DNA of 64,000 nt from JAPOXR01 sp965221815 (GTDB lineage: Bacteria > Pseudomonadota > Alphaproteobacteria > Rhodobacterales > Rhodobacteraceae). Below are positions 1 to 7,945 of this stretch, piece by piece. The translations under genes were made by a program, and so were the position numbers. Every line of letters starts with the position of its first letter. The first letter of the stretch is position 1. The DNA is taken from assembly GCA_965221815.1 (NCBI GenBank), contig OZ244915.1, forward strand, positions 2,356,001-2,420,000, in the 5' to 3' direction. Under the pieces are notes generated by a model, which was not told the DNA's origin, did not search any database, and worked only from the letters and a program-made list of their open reading frames with translations.

Positions 1-1
1 T

Positions 2-1057
2 CGGCAATTGCGGCTCGAAACCGATCACAGTCCGATTATCCTGACCGGAGAGAATGGTGCCGGCAAGACCAGCATCCTTGAAGCCATCTCATTATTCTCA
101 CCTGGTCGTGGTCTCCGGGCTGCTCCTGGACATGCACTTGCGCGACGCCCGGAAAAAGTTGGTTGGAAGGTCACGTGTCGCGTGCAATACGACGGTGACG
201 ACAAGTCGATCTCGAGTTGGTGCAAGGACGGATCAAGGCGTCGCCTCGAAATCGACGGCCAAGCGATACGACAAACAGGATTGGCAGAACATCTGCGAGT
301 CTTGTGGCTGACACCTTCAATGGAAAGACTGTGGCGAGAAGGAGCCGAAGCACGACGCAGGTTTATGGATCGAACAACGATGAATCTGGTTCCCGGCCAT
401 GCAGAACATGCGGCAAGGTATGACCGCGCGATGCGCGAGCGCAACCGGCTGCTTCGTGATAACCGGAATGATGTGGCCTGGTTCAATGCCATTGAGTCAC
501 GCATGGCCGATTCAGGAGCCGAGATCAATCAAGGACGGAAATATGCTGTCCAACAACTCGCGCGCATATGTGCAGACAGGGAATCCGCATTCCCAGCAGC
601 CAGCTTGAAGCTGATTTCACCGAAAGGAGCCAATGCACTCGCAACAGACCCCAATGATCTTGCAGAATCTCTGGTGCGTGGACGCAACCGGGATATGGCA
701 GCCGGGAGAACGCTCTGTGGACCACATCGCGCCGATCTGGATGTCGCGCTCCTTCCTGATGGAATCGCCGCCAGTCTCTGTTCGACTGGCGAACAGAAAG
801 TCCTGCTGATTTCACTCATCCTCGCCACCGCGAAAGCCATCCTGGACGATTTTGAATATCCACCACTTTTGCTTCTTGATGAAGTCGCTGCGCATCTTGA
901 TGCCAAGCGTCTCGGGAGTTTCTTGTCTGAAGCCACCTCCCTCCAGGTACAGTTGTGGATGACAGGGACTGATGCCACGCTGTTCAGCGACATCGCCGCC
1001 AGTGCCCAAATGCGGCAGGTGCTGTCCACCCCCGAAGGATCAATCATCTGTTCATGA
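2..1057 (+). CDS. recF: DNA replication/repair protein RecF (5' end outside window)
   Basis: SMC-like ATPase of the RecFOR pathway, which loads RecA on gapped single-stranded DNA. Visible are a Walker A motif (GENGAGKTS) close to the start, the signature STGEQKVLLI near the C-terminus, and a Walker B (PPLLLLDEVAAHLD). The reading frame is open to the window edge (R-Q-L-R-L-E-T), and normal RecF proteins have 10 to 20 residues before this point, so the gene starts upstream of base 1 and the TTG at 8 is probably not the start. The C-terminal part looks complete. gyrB, which often follows recF in proteobacteria, is not here; a phasin gene follows instead. The identification is firm. Confidence 0.93.
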   Translation, partial: RQLRLETDHSPIILTGENGAGKTSILEAISLFSPGRGLRAAPGHALARRPEKVGWKVTCRVQYDGDDKSISSWCKDGSRRRLEIDGQAIRQTGLAEHLRVLWLTPSMERLWREGAEARRRFMDRTTMNLVPGHAEHAARYDRAMRERNRLLRDNRNDVAWFNAIESRMADSGAEINQGRKYAVQQLARICADRESAFPAASLKLISPKGANALATDPNDLAESLVRGRNRDMAAGRTLCGPHRADLDVALLPDGIAASLCSTGEQKVLLISLILATAKAILDDFEYPPLLLLDEVAAHLDAKRLGSFLSEATSLQVQLWMTGTDATLFSDIAASAQMRQVLSTPEGSIICS

Positions 1058-1176
1058 GATCTCAATCCATTGTAACGCGTGACGACCCTGAAGGCGGAGG
1101 TGCAGTCAGTCACTTGGACATCGCCAATAATCAAATTGGGCATCCATTGATCGCACGGCTGAGTCATCATAAAATG

Positions 1177-1220
1177 TTGCATTGCAGCAATTTTTCTCTT
1201 GAAATGCTGCATTGCAGCAA
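1177..1220 (+). promoter_or_regulatory. Two PhaR-like operator half-palindromes upstream of phasin
   Basis: Two near-identical elements lie 30 bp apart: TTGCATTGCAGCAA at 1177-1190 and TGCTGCATTGCAGCAA at 1205-1220. The second contains CTGC-N3-GCAG, the pattern described for PhaR repressor sites in Paracoccus and Rhodobacter. The second element exactly fills the spacer between a -35-like TTGAAA (1199-1204) and a weak -10-like TAACTA (1222-1227), so bound protein would block RNA polymerase. The phasin start codon is 44 bp downstream. Assignment to PhaR is inferred from the motif and the target gene; phaR itself is not in the window. Confidence 0.7.
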
Positions 1221-1260
1221 TTAACTATTCGTCCATAGTGCCAGATAAGGAACAATTGAC

Positions 1261-1701
1261 ATGAACAACAAACTTGCAAAAGAATGGGCGGAAAAATTCT
1301 TCACGGGGTTTCCCGGCGGACTTCCTGAACTTGAATCTGCAATGAAGAACTCCACGGCCTTGAACGAGAAACTTGCTGAAACCGCATTTTCTGCGGCTGA
1401 GGATGGCATCAAATTGTCTGCAGAATGGACAAAGGAAGCTTTGACTGACTTGGAGCAGATCACGAAGACACAGACTGAACCTTCCGAGCTGGCAAGCATA
1501 TTGGCCAACTACACATCTGATGCCGCAGGCAAATCAACCCAAAAGATGGCAGCCTTCGCCGAGATACTGGGTCGCATGCAGGCTGAATCGATTCGTCTTT
1601 TTGTTGAAGCGAGCCAAGACAGTCTGCGTTCAGGAACCACCAAACCGGCGGATGCTCCAAAAGCCAAGGCGAAACTGGCTCCGGCAGCAACAGCTGCCTA
1701 G
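1261..1701 (+). CDS. Phasin family protein (PHA granule surface)
   Basis: A 146-residue, helix-rich, Cys-free protein with the amphipathic pattern of short phasins and a Lys/Ala/Pro-rich tail (APKAKAKLAPAATAA) typical of granule-associated proteins. Phasins coat polyhydroxyalkanoate granules and control their number and size. The gene stands alone between recF and mtgA, starts with ATG, and has PhaR-like operators directly upstream and a strong hairpin terminator directly downstream, so it is probably a single-gene transcription unit induced when PHA accumulates. No PHA synthase or depolymerase gene is visible here. The family call rests on composition, size and regulatory context. Confidence 0.8.
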   Translation: MNNKLAKEWAEKFFTGFPGGLPELESAMKNSTALNEKLAETAFSAAEDGIKLSAEWTKEALTDLEQITKTQTEPSELASILANYTSDAAGKSTQKMAAFAEILGRMQAESIRLFVEASQDSLRSGTTKPADAPKAKAKLAPAATAA

Positions 1702-1730
1702 GACTTTCAAGCCAAGACAAGATTATCCCT

Positions 1731-1761
1731 GGGGTGGAATGAAAAATCCACCCCTTGTTTT
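1731..1761 (+). terminator. Rho-independent terminator after phasin
   Basis: A perfect 8-bp stem, GGGGTGGA (1731-1738) with TCCACCCC (1747-1754), has an A-rich 8-base loop and is followed by TTGTTTT. It lies 30 bp after the phasin stop codon. Confidence 0.85.
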
Positions 1762-1818
1762 CATTTCTGCCCATGGCCGTTATTCTGTGCCACGTTCTGG
1801 AAACAGGGCAATGTAGAA

Positions 1819-2553
1819 TTGGCGAAGCAGAGTTCACCCCGATCCCAATCCGATCAGCAGACAACCAGCGGTAAACCGGAGAGTGAGTCGCGCTGGGAGC
1901 GCGTCAGACGACTCGTCTTCCGCATCGTTGCATGGATGGTCGCCATTCCGTTTATCACTTTCATAGCGACTGTTGGTTTGTTCGGGCTCATCAACCCGCC
2001 GATTACGACGCCAATGGCGCTACACTATATCAAATATCGCGCAGTGTCGCAGCAATCTGTCGCGCTGGATCTGCTCCCCCGTCATTTGCCATTGGCATTC
2101 ATGGCAGCCGAGGATTCCGAATATTGCCACCATTGGGGATTCGACCTCGTTTCCCTCAGCAAAAGCGATGTCGGGGGTGGTGCATCAATCAGCCAACAAA
2201 CGGCACGAAACCTGTTTCTTGGTCAATCATCGGGAGGCACACTCTTTCGTTTACTGGAATCGTTCGTGACCGGCGCACTTGAGCTCATCCTGAGCAAACG
2301 ACGAATCATGGAACTCTATCTGAATACCCGACAGTATCACGATGGAGTCTTTGGCGTGGCCGCCGCCGCACGACAACATTTCGATACCGATCCGATAGAA
2401 TTCAGCGAAGAGGAGTCGGCGTTGCTCGCCGTACAATTTCATTCTGTAGAAAAGGAATTGTCCGATGCACAAATCCGACAGCGCATGGTGGCAATTCTTG
2501 AGGTTGCACAGCAACTGGGAAAAGATGGGCGCGCATCATGCATTGAAGGTTGA
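1819..2553 (+). CDS. mtgA: Monofunctional peptidoglycan transglycosylase MtgA (GT51)
   Basis: Polymerises lipid II into glycan strands without a transpeptidase domain. The 244 residues show an N-terminal membrane anchor (about 35-58) and the GT51 motifs in order: AAEDSEYCHHWGFD with the catalytic Glu near residue 98, GGASISQQTARNLFL (about 119-133), a central Glu-rich helix (LESFVTGALELILSKRRIME), and YLN followed by GVFGVAAAARQHF. The length fits MtgA and there is no penicillin-binding domain. The only start giving a full cytoplasmic tail plus anchor is TTG at 1819; the next ATG (1936) would cut into the anchor. Confidence 0.9.
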   Translation: MAKQSSPRSQSDQQTTSGKPESESRWERVRRLVFRIVAWMVAIPFITFIATVGLFGLINPPITTPMALHYIKYRAVSQQSVALDLLPRHLPLAFMAAEDSEYCHHWGFDLVSLSKSDVGGGASISQQTARNLFLGQSSGGTLFRLLESFVTGALELILSKRRIMELYLNTRQYHDGVFGVAAAARQHFDTDPIEFSEEESALLAVQFHSVEKELSDAQIRQRMVAILEVAQQLGKDGRASCIEG

Positions 2554-2636
2554 AATCAAACCATGACGGGGCTTAAATGGAGTGGGTGGCAAACCGTCAT
2601 GTCCTACTGATCAGAAGGGAGGAAGGGAGGCTGACA

Positions 2637-3338
2637 TTGAAATACAGGTTGTATCATTACACACTTTCACCGTTTTGCCGAAAGTTGCGTTTGGTGTTGT
2701 CTGAAAAGAAGGTCGAGTTCGAACTGATCGAAGAGAAATACTGGGAAAAACGTCCCGAATTTTTGCGGATCAGTCCCGCCGGCAAGGTTCCAGTCCTTTG
2801 GGGAAAGTCCAAAGAGACTGGTCAGAGCAAGGTTTTTTCCGACAGTCTGGCAACGTGTGAATATATTGACGAAATCCACCCTGAGCCGCCATTGATGCCC
2901 ACGGAAATATTGGAGAGGTACGAAACCCGGAGATTGATCAATTGGTTTGACGAGAAATTCTACCAGGAAGTGACGTCCAAACTTGTTGGCGAGCGGGTTC
3001 TCCGTCGTTTGCAGGATCTCGGTCCGCCGGATGCCACAAATATTGCGACGGGTCGCCGCAATCTTCACTTCCATCTTGAATATATCACCTATCTCCTTGA
3101 TAACCGTCGATGGATCGCTGGGAAAAGTATGACACTCGCAGATTTCGCCGCGGCCGCCCATATTTCATGTCTCGATTTTATCCATGATATCGACTGGAAT
3201 GAATTGCCAACGATACAGGCATGGTATTCGGCGATGAAATCCCGCCCGGCTTTCCAGCCATTGTTGAGCGAGTTTATCCCGTATGTACGCCCCCCGCCTG
3301 ACTGGTATTCGGATCTGGACTTTGGCGAGCACGATTGA
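2637..3338 (+). CDS. fzlA: FzlA-like glutathione S-transferase-fold protein
   Basis: A 233-residue GST-fold protein. The N-terminal thioredoxin-like half begins LYHYTLSPFCRKLRL, with the SPF/S-C site and NPAGKVPVL-type cis-Pro region (SPAGKVPVL). The all-helical C-terminal half contains NWFDEKFYQEVTSKL and LTLADFAAAAHIS. The C-terminus PPPDWYSDLDF resembles the PPPHYADLDF-type tail of alphaproteobacterial FzlA, which binds FtsZ and is required for constriction in Caulobacter. I chose TTG 2637 because a GGGAGG ribosome site ends six bases before it; longer in-frame starts exist back to 2577. The gene overlaps queG, an arrangement I associate with fzlA. An ordinary GST is the alternative. Confidence 0.75.
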   Translation: MKYRLYHYTLSPFCRKLRLVLSEKKVEFELIEEKYWEKRPEFLRISPAGKVPVLWGKSKETGQSKVFSDSLATCEYIDEIHPEPPLMPTEILERYETRRLINWFDEKFYQEVTSKLVGERVLRRLQDLGPPDATNIATGRRNLHFHLEYITYLLDNRRWIAGKSMTLADFAAAAHISCLDFIHDIDWNELPTIQAWYSAMKSRPAFQPLLSEFIPYVRPPPDWYSDLDFGEHD

Positions 3339-4371
3339 AGAGCGGCTCATCAAGAAAGCCGGTGAGGAAGGATTTGCTGCGACCGGAATTTGTGGAATCG
3401 GGGATATCCCCGAAGCGGCACAACGATTGCAGGCGTTCCTGAAGGCCGGATTTCATGGCGAAATGGATTGGATGGAACGGCGCGCCGCGTGGCGCGGTGA
3501 TCCGAGACGTCTCTGGCCCGCGGCGCAATCGGTCATCATGCTGGCGGAAAATTATGCCCCGACCGACGATCCACTGACAGCTCTGGATAAGAAGAACGAA
3601 GGTTGTATTTCAGTCTATGCCCAAAATCGCGACTATCATGACATCATCAAGACAAGACTGAAGCGATTGGGCCGCTGGCTGGTGAAAGAAACCGGCGCAC
3701 AGATCAAGGTCTTTGTGGACACTGCACCGGTCATGGAAAAGCCACTGGCCATGGCCGCCGGTCTTGGCTGGCAGGGTAAACATACAAATCTCGTGAGCAG
3801 ACATTTGGGAAGTTGGTTTTTTCTCGGCACTATTTTCACCACAGCACGACTGAAACCCTCACAACCCGGACAGGATTCGTGTGGCAGTTGCCGCCGCTGC
3901 CTTGATATTTGTCCGACACATGCCTTTCCGGCTCCCTATCAACTCGATGCCCGACGCTGCATCTCATATTTGACCATTGAACATAAGGGGCCAGTGGAAG
4001 ACAGTCTGCGCCCCGCTCTTGGCAACCGTATATTTGGTTGCGATGACTGCCTGGCCGTCTGTCCATGGAACAAGTTTGCATCAACCGCGCGCGACACACG
4101 CTATCAATTGCGCGATGATGCTCCAAAGCCTGATCTTCTTAACCTGGTCAAGCTTGATGATACCGCCTTCCGGGCGCGGTTTCGCGGTGGCCCGGTGCGT
4201 CGGATCGGGCGCAATCGATTCGTGAGGAATGTCCTCTATGCGATCGGAAACTCCGGCAATCGGTCAGCCCTTTCAACTGTTTCGCTTCTGCAAGAGGATT
4301 CGGATCCCGTTGTGGCTGACGCTGCGATATGGGCGGCCAGCAGACTGTCGGCTACAGGTCAAGACATTTGA
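3322..4371 (+). CDS. queG: Epoxyqueuosine reductase QueG
   Basis: Cobalamin-dependent iron-sulfur enzyme for the last step of queuosine synthesis in tRNA. Two ferredoxin-type [4Fe-4S] motifs are complete (CGSCRRCLDICPTHAF and GCDDCLAVCPWN), and the conserved DTAPVMEK segment holds the active-site Asp. Length is about 349 residues, with a C-terminal HEAT-like tail (NSGNRSALSTVSLLQ, DSDPVVADAAIWA). The TTG at 3322 overlaps the end of the upstream GST-fold gene by 17 bp; a longer frame opens at 3283, but the family N-terminus matches the later start. Likely co-transcribed with fzlA and the following epimerase gene. Confidence 0.92.
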   Translation: MASTIEERLIKKAGEEGFAATGICGIGDIPEAAQRLQAFLKAGFHGEMDWMERRAAWRGDPRRLWPAAQSVIMLAENYAPTDDPLTALDKKNEGCISVYAQNRDYHDIIKTRLKRLGRWLVKETGAQIKVFVDTAPVMEKPLAMAAGLGWQGKHTNLVSRHLGSWFFLGTIFTTARLKPSQPGQDSCGSCRRCLDICPTHAFPAPYQLDARRCISYLTIEHKGPVEDSLRPALGNRIFGCDDCLAVCPWNKFASTARDTRYQLRDDAPKPDLLNLVKLDDTAFRARFRGGPVRRIGRNRFVRNVLYAIGNSGNRSALSTVSLLQEDSDPVVADAAIWAASRLSATGQDI

Positions 4372-4388
4372 CAATTCCGCCCCATATC

Positions 4389-5342
4389 ATGTCGAGCAAC
4401 CTCCATCTCCTCAGTTTCGGGCACGGATATAGTGCCCAGGCTCTCAGCCGCAGACTGACGTCTGGCAAGACTGCATGGAGGATTACTGGAACGACACGAC
4501 ACCAGGCCAATTGTGCACAGATTGGCCGATCAGGCGCCGATTGCTGTCTCTGGCCGGGCGGGGACATGAGATCGAAGATCAGGAAAGCAACCCATATTCT
4601 TGTTTCCGTCCCACCCGATGATTACGGAGATCCTGTCCTGCGGCAGTTCAGTGTCGAGTTGGCCGCAGCTTCCAGTCGGCTCAAATGGGTCGGAGTCCTG
4701 TCAACTACAGCCGTCTATGGCGACAGCAAGGGAGCATGGGTTGACGAGCAGACGCCTCCTGATCCCACCACCGGGCGCGGTCAGCAACGAATCGCGGCGG
4801 AGCAGGCGTGGCGCGCCCTCGCGCAAAGGTCGGGGCTCAAGCTCCATGTCTTTCGTCTGTCTGGAATTTATGGCCCGGGCAGAGGACCGTTGGCACAGAT
4901 CCAGAGCGGCAAAAAGACCACCCAGGTCATCAAGCACGGACAAATCTTTAACCGGATCCATGTCGATGATATTGCGCAAATTCTCGCAGCATCAATCGAG
5001 ACACCCACCCCAGGATCAATCTACAACGTCTGTGATGACCTTCCGGCACCGCCTGAGGATGTCACCGACTTCGCCTGCCGGATGCTCGGGCAGGATCCAC
5101 TCGAACGAATTGACTTGAACAAAGCACAACTCGGCCCGATGGCGCGCAGCTTCTTCGCGGAATCAAAACGCGTCAGAAATCGCCTTGTCAAAGACGATCT
5201 CGGCATCACTCTCTTCTATCCCGACTATAAGACTGGACTTCGTGCCCTGATAGAGAACTCGAGCACAAAAAGCCGCAGACCACATGTCAGCGGCGAAAAG
5301 TCAAAACCGGTCGCCCATTGTGATGTCGACAAGCCCGAATGA
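4389..5342 (+). CDS. NAD(P)-dependent epimerase/dehydratase family protein (YeeZ-like)
   Basis: About 317 residues of an extended short-chain dehydrogenase fold. A glycine motif in the first strand (LSFGHGYSAQAL), the segment LSTTAVYGD followed by a Trp-Val-Asp-Glu turn, and RLSGIYGPGR plus NRIHVDDIA are shared with the YeeZ/YbjS-like group. The classical Tyr-x-x-x-Lys pair is not in its usual place, so a catalytic role is uncertain and the substrate unknown. The start at ATG 4389 is 17 bp past the queG stop, consistent with an fzlA-queG-epimerase operon. Confidence 0.8.
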   Translation: MSSNLHLLSFGHGYSAQALSRRLTSGKTAWRITGTTRHQANCAQIGRSGADCCLWPGGDMRSKIRKATHILVSVPPDDYGDPVLRQFSVELAAASSRLKWVGVLSTTAVYGDSKGAWVDEQTPPDPTTGRGQQRIAAEQAWRALAQRSGLKLHVFRLSGIYGPGRGPLAQIQSGKKTTQVIKHGQIFNRIHVDDIAQILAASIETPTPGSIYNVCDDLPAPPEDVTDFACRMLGQDPLERIDLNKAQLGPMARSFFAESKRVRNRLVKDDLGITLFYPDYKTGLRALIENSSTKSRRPHVSGEKSKPVAHCDVDKPE

Positions 5343-5417
5343 CCGCAATCGGCTGGACGCATCACGACCAGAGCGGAGGTCAAGTCAAATGCATGGCCAC
5401 CGCTCCGGTCAAAAAAA

Positions 5418-5612
5418 TCAGGAGAGGGCGGCTCCGGCTGCCAAGAGCAGAAGCATGATCGGAAGCAAAATGGTGTCGTTGCCTTCCGGCTCCATTACTT
5501 CAGGTTCCATCATTGGTTCGGCCATCTTGCCCATTTCCGGCTCATCCATACCACCAGCCGACAGACTGGTTGCCGCGAGCGCAAAACAGGCAGCAAAGGC
5601 AATCTTTTTCAT
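5418..5612 (-). CDS. Small acidic protein with signal peptide and C-terminal hydrophobic segment
   Basis: A 64-residue protein: a signal peptide (MKKIAFAACFALAATSLSA), a Met/Glu/Pro-rich acidic middle with imitation repeats (EPEMGKMAEPMMEPEVMEPE), and a hydrophobic Leu-rich C-terminus. ATG 5612 has an AAGGA ribosome site seven bases upstream. Similar small signal-peptide proteins with acidic linkers and C-terminal hydrophobic tails are common in Rhodobacterales-type genomes and have no established function. The Met-rich acidic stretch could bind metal, but that is speculation. It stands alone, convergent with the epimerase gene. Confidence 0.65.
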   Translation of the reverse strand: MKKIAFAACFALAATSLSAGGMDEPEMGKMAEPMMEPEVMEPEGNDTILLPIMLLLLAAGAALS

Positions 5613-5792
5613 ATTTGTTCCTTTCAAATCCACTGCTGGACCACAAAACTGACCTATAGACCGATCCATATCGGCTGTCGAATCACAGGTTCAGGAGTTT
5701 CTAAACAATTTTTATCTGATTTGTGAACCCATATTCCAACAAATTGTCTCGGCCCATCCAAATCTGCAACTATCCAATCGGTATCCGCCACA

Positions 5793-6359
5793 TCAGATCA
5801 GCAAGACCTGGGTGCCAACTTCTGCGAGGTCAAAAAGCTCCGAGATATGTTCATTGTACAATCCAATACATCCATTGGACGAACGTCGACCGATCTTGCG
5901 TGTATCGTGGGTGCCGTGGATCCGGTAATATTGCCAACTGAGGTAAAGAGCATGGGTTCCCATCGGATTGTCAGGCCCCGGTGGCATAAAGGGCGGCCAG
6001 TCCGGATTGCGTTCGAGCATTGCGGGAGTCGGTCGCCAGCTTGGATCCTTGACTTTCTTGATCACCTTGGTGCGTCCGAGACGCGTCAGTTCAGGAGAGA
6101 TCGGAACGCTGGTCGGGTACAGGCGATAATCAGATCCGTCTTCAGACCAGAAATGAAGTGAGCGTGACTGTGTGTCGACAAGAATCACATTGTTCCGCAG
6201 ATTCGAGAAATATGGTTCCCAGTCACGCGTGACGAATCCAGACAGATTGCGGTGAACCTTGCCGGATTCAGTCGCCCATGCGACTCGACTCGTGGCAACA
6301 GTGGCAATTCCCGCAACCAGGTATTTTGCAAAGGCGCGTCGATTTGTCTGCTCGGCCAT
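5793..6359 (-). CDS. Exported L,D-transpeptidase (YkuD domain), first copy
   Basis: Forms 3-3 peptidoglycan cross-links or attaches proteins to peptidoglycan. The YkuD signature is complete: HGTHDTRKIGRRSSNGCIGL, with catalytic Cys in SNGC and the upstream His. The N-terminus reads NRRAFAKYLVAGIATVATS, a twin-arginine-like export signal with a hydrophobic core. I place the start at ATG 6359 (188 residues); an in-frame ATG at 6371 is an alternative. The family is expanded in alphaproteobacteria, and a second member lies at 10.1 kb. Single gene, divergent from the CAP-domain lipoprotein. Confidence 0.88.
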   Translation of the reverse strand: MAEQTNRRAFAKYLVAGIATVATSRVAWATESGKVHRNLSGFVTRDWEPYFSNLRNNVILVDTQSRSLHFWSEDGSDYRLYPTSVPISPELTRLGRTKVIKKVKDPSWRPTPAMLERNPDWPPFMPPGPDNPMGTHALYLSWQYYRIHGTHDTRKIGRRSSNGCIGLYNEHISELFDLAEVGTQVLLI

Positions 6360-6681
6360 TTTGTATCCCATCAGGTGATAGTGTTCTGACTTTTCTTTTT
6401 CGCTAAATCGAAATCCGCTTTTTTGCAAGACCGTCGCACGCTGAAATCAGATCAGCGCTTGGCATTGGCGTTGGCGTTTCATGGGTCAGGTGTGCCAGTC
6501 ATCAAGCGTCCAATGACCGATATCCGCGTTGAAGCTTGCATTTCTGTTGCCTTTGATACAGTTGGATAAGTCTGTCGGATCGGTGTGGCATAACGACGAA
6601 CGTTGCAGAGTTATGTCTTTCTGTCCGCCAAAACCGTCTGCTGCGTCTAGCTCGTGGATTGTTCAGAAGATGAGAGTCATT

Positions 6682-7275
6682 ATGAGAAAGTCATACATGG
6701 TTGGGTTGCTGTTGATTGGCATTCTGGCCGCTTGTGAACCCGACACGCAGACAAATCCTGCCGAACAGGCGCCGGCACCAGCATCGGCGCAGGGCACGCC
6801 CCAGCAGCAAGCGGATGAGGATCCACAAGTCGCAGACAATGCAGAGACGACAAGGCTTGTTCCAAGGATTTTCTGGATCAATGCCCATGAAAGACAGCAG
6901 ATTCCCGCCAGGCTTCTTGATGCGATCAATGGTCTCCGTGGGACAAAAGAGCTTCCTGCTGTCACGTTGTCCAGTGAACTGAATGCCGCGGCACGAACCC
7001 ATTCACGGGATATGTCGGTGCAGAATCGTCCATGGCATTTTGGCTCAGACGGTTCTTCACCGCTCAGTCGTGCCGCCCGGGCCGGATTCGAAGGTCAGTT
7101 GCTGGGCGAGAATATTTCAGAGACTTTCGAAGGCGATCTCGCCACGCTGGCCGCGTGGATGGACGATCCGGTTACGCGCAAACTCATCCTGAATCCCAAG
7201 GCTGGAACGATTGGAATTGGCTGGTATCAGGAGAGTCGCGGGAAAATATGGTGGACTCTCGTCGTCGGGACCTGA
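6682..7275 (+). CDS. CAP/SCP-domain lipoprotein
   Basis: The N-terminus MRKSYMVGLLLIGILAAC is a lipoprotein signal with the lipobox LAAC. A Pro/Ala/Gln-rich linker follows, then a CAP (cysteine-rich secretory protein/PR-1-like) domain: LLDAINGLRGTKELPAV, LSSELNAAARTHSRDM, GENISETF and a C-terminal GIGWYQESRGKIWWTLVVGT. Bacterial CAP proteins have unknown biochemical roles. ATG 6670 is an alternative start three codons before the lipoprotein-like one. It lies just before the degraded accessory island. Confidence 0.85.
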   Translation: MRKSYMVGLLLIGILAACEPDTQTNPAEQAPAPASAQGTPQQQADEDPQVADNAETTRLVPRIFWINAHERQQIPARLLDAINGLRGTKELPAVTLSSELNAAARTHSRDMSVQNRPWHFGSDGSSPLSRAARAGFEGQLLGENISETFEGDLATLAAWMDDPVTRKLILNPKAGTIGIGWYQESRGKIWWTLVVGT

Positions 7276-7388
7276 CCAGCAGCAATATTACGTAGTCGAC
7301 GACGAAATCGGCTTCAACGGCCCGCAGCTGCAGATCTGGACATCGGAGAGAACAGAAAACGTGGACACGTGGCGGGGGTGATAACCTG

Positions 7389-7653
7389 TCAGGACATTGT
7401 GGGTTTGGCGGGGTGGTGCCACCTTTCACCTTGTACACGCGTGCCGCGTGAGATCCCCATCTCGCGGGCGATGCGCGTGACCACGCGGGTTCACCCGGAT
7501 GGATGAAAGCGAGGATGGTGATGAGTTCCGGACGCTCCTTGAGACTGGAGCCGCGGCCGGTTTCAGTGCGGATCAGGCGGCGATCTGGGCATCGAGATTC
7601 TGATCGGCGTTGGAGATCCGGGTAGTGCCGATCCGGGCGCGGGATCTGTTCAT
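7389..7653 (-). pseudogene. Remnant of a Pin/Tn3-type serine recombinase
   Basis: Read on the minus strand from ATG 7653, the first frame gives ARIGTTRISNADQNLDAQIAA and a stop. This is the resolvase N-terminus (YARVSTADQNLDAQ-type), with Tyr replaced by Thr and the nucleophile Ser shifted or lost. A second frame gives GRGSSLKERPELITILAFIH, the conserved RPEL..LLAF.RPG segment. A third frame gives VTRIAREMGISRGT, the C-terminal DNA-binding helix-turn-helix, and ends at 7389. About 60 to 100 middle residues are deleted and at least two frameshifts are present, so it is dead. It marks past integration or inversion activity at this island. Confidence 0.75.
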
Positions 7654-7945
7654 TTGGGGTGTGTCTCCGGGGGGATCTGTTCAGGAGACCGGAAACCACC
7701 CACCCCACCCCCTCAGGCCACCGCATATGGGTTCGCCGCAACCTGAGGTGCCCCATTCTGCGGTCAAGGAGCAAACACACACGCCATCGGCACAAAAAAG
7801 CAAAATCAACCCCGCTAGAGCGCCCGGCAACACAATGACACGTCCTGTGGGACTTGACGTCCCGGCGTGGGGATCGACCCTTCCTTTCACGATCAAAAGA
7901 GACGGAGCGGCCCGACGGCCGCCCGTGTGTGGGCATTGCGGGCGA

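Noticed and set aside
529..1212. 227-codon minus-strand open frame opposite recF
   Set aside because: Antisense to recF and its promoterless 3' flank; it also covers the PhaR-like sites, and the product has no family features.
5366..5417. Inverted repeat followed by seven A on the plus strand, considered as a terminator
   Set aside because: The A run is on the wrong side: read from either flanking gene the stem is not followed by T residues, so it is at most a structural repeat.
7184..7936. 250-codon minus-strand open frame
   Set aside because: It runs over the CAP-domain gene end, the recombinase relic and intergenic DNA; only a short part matches resolvase, and that is better read as a frameshifted relic.
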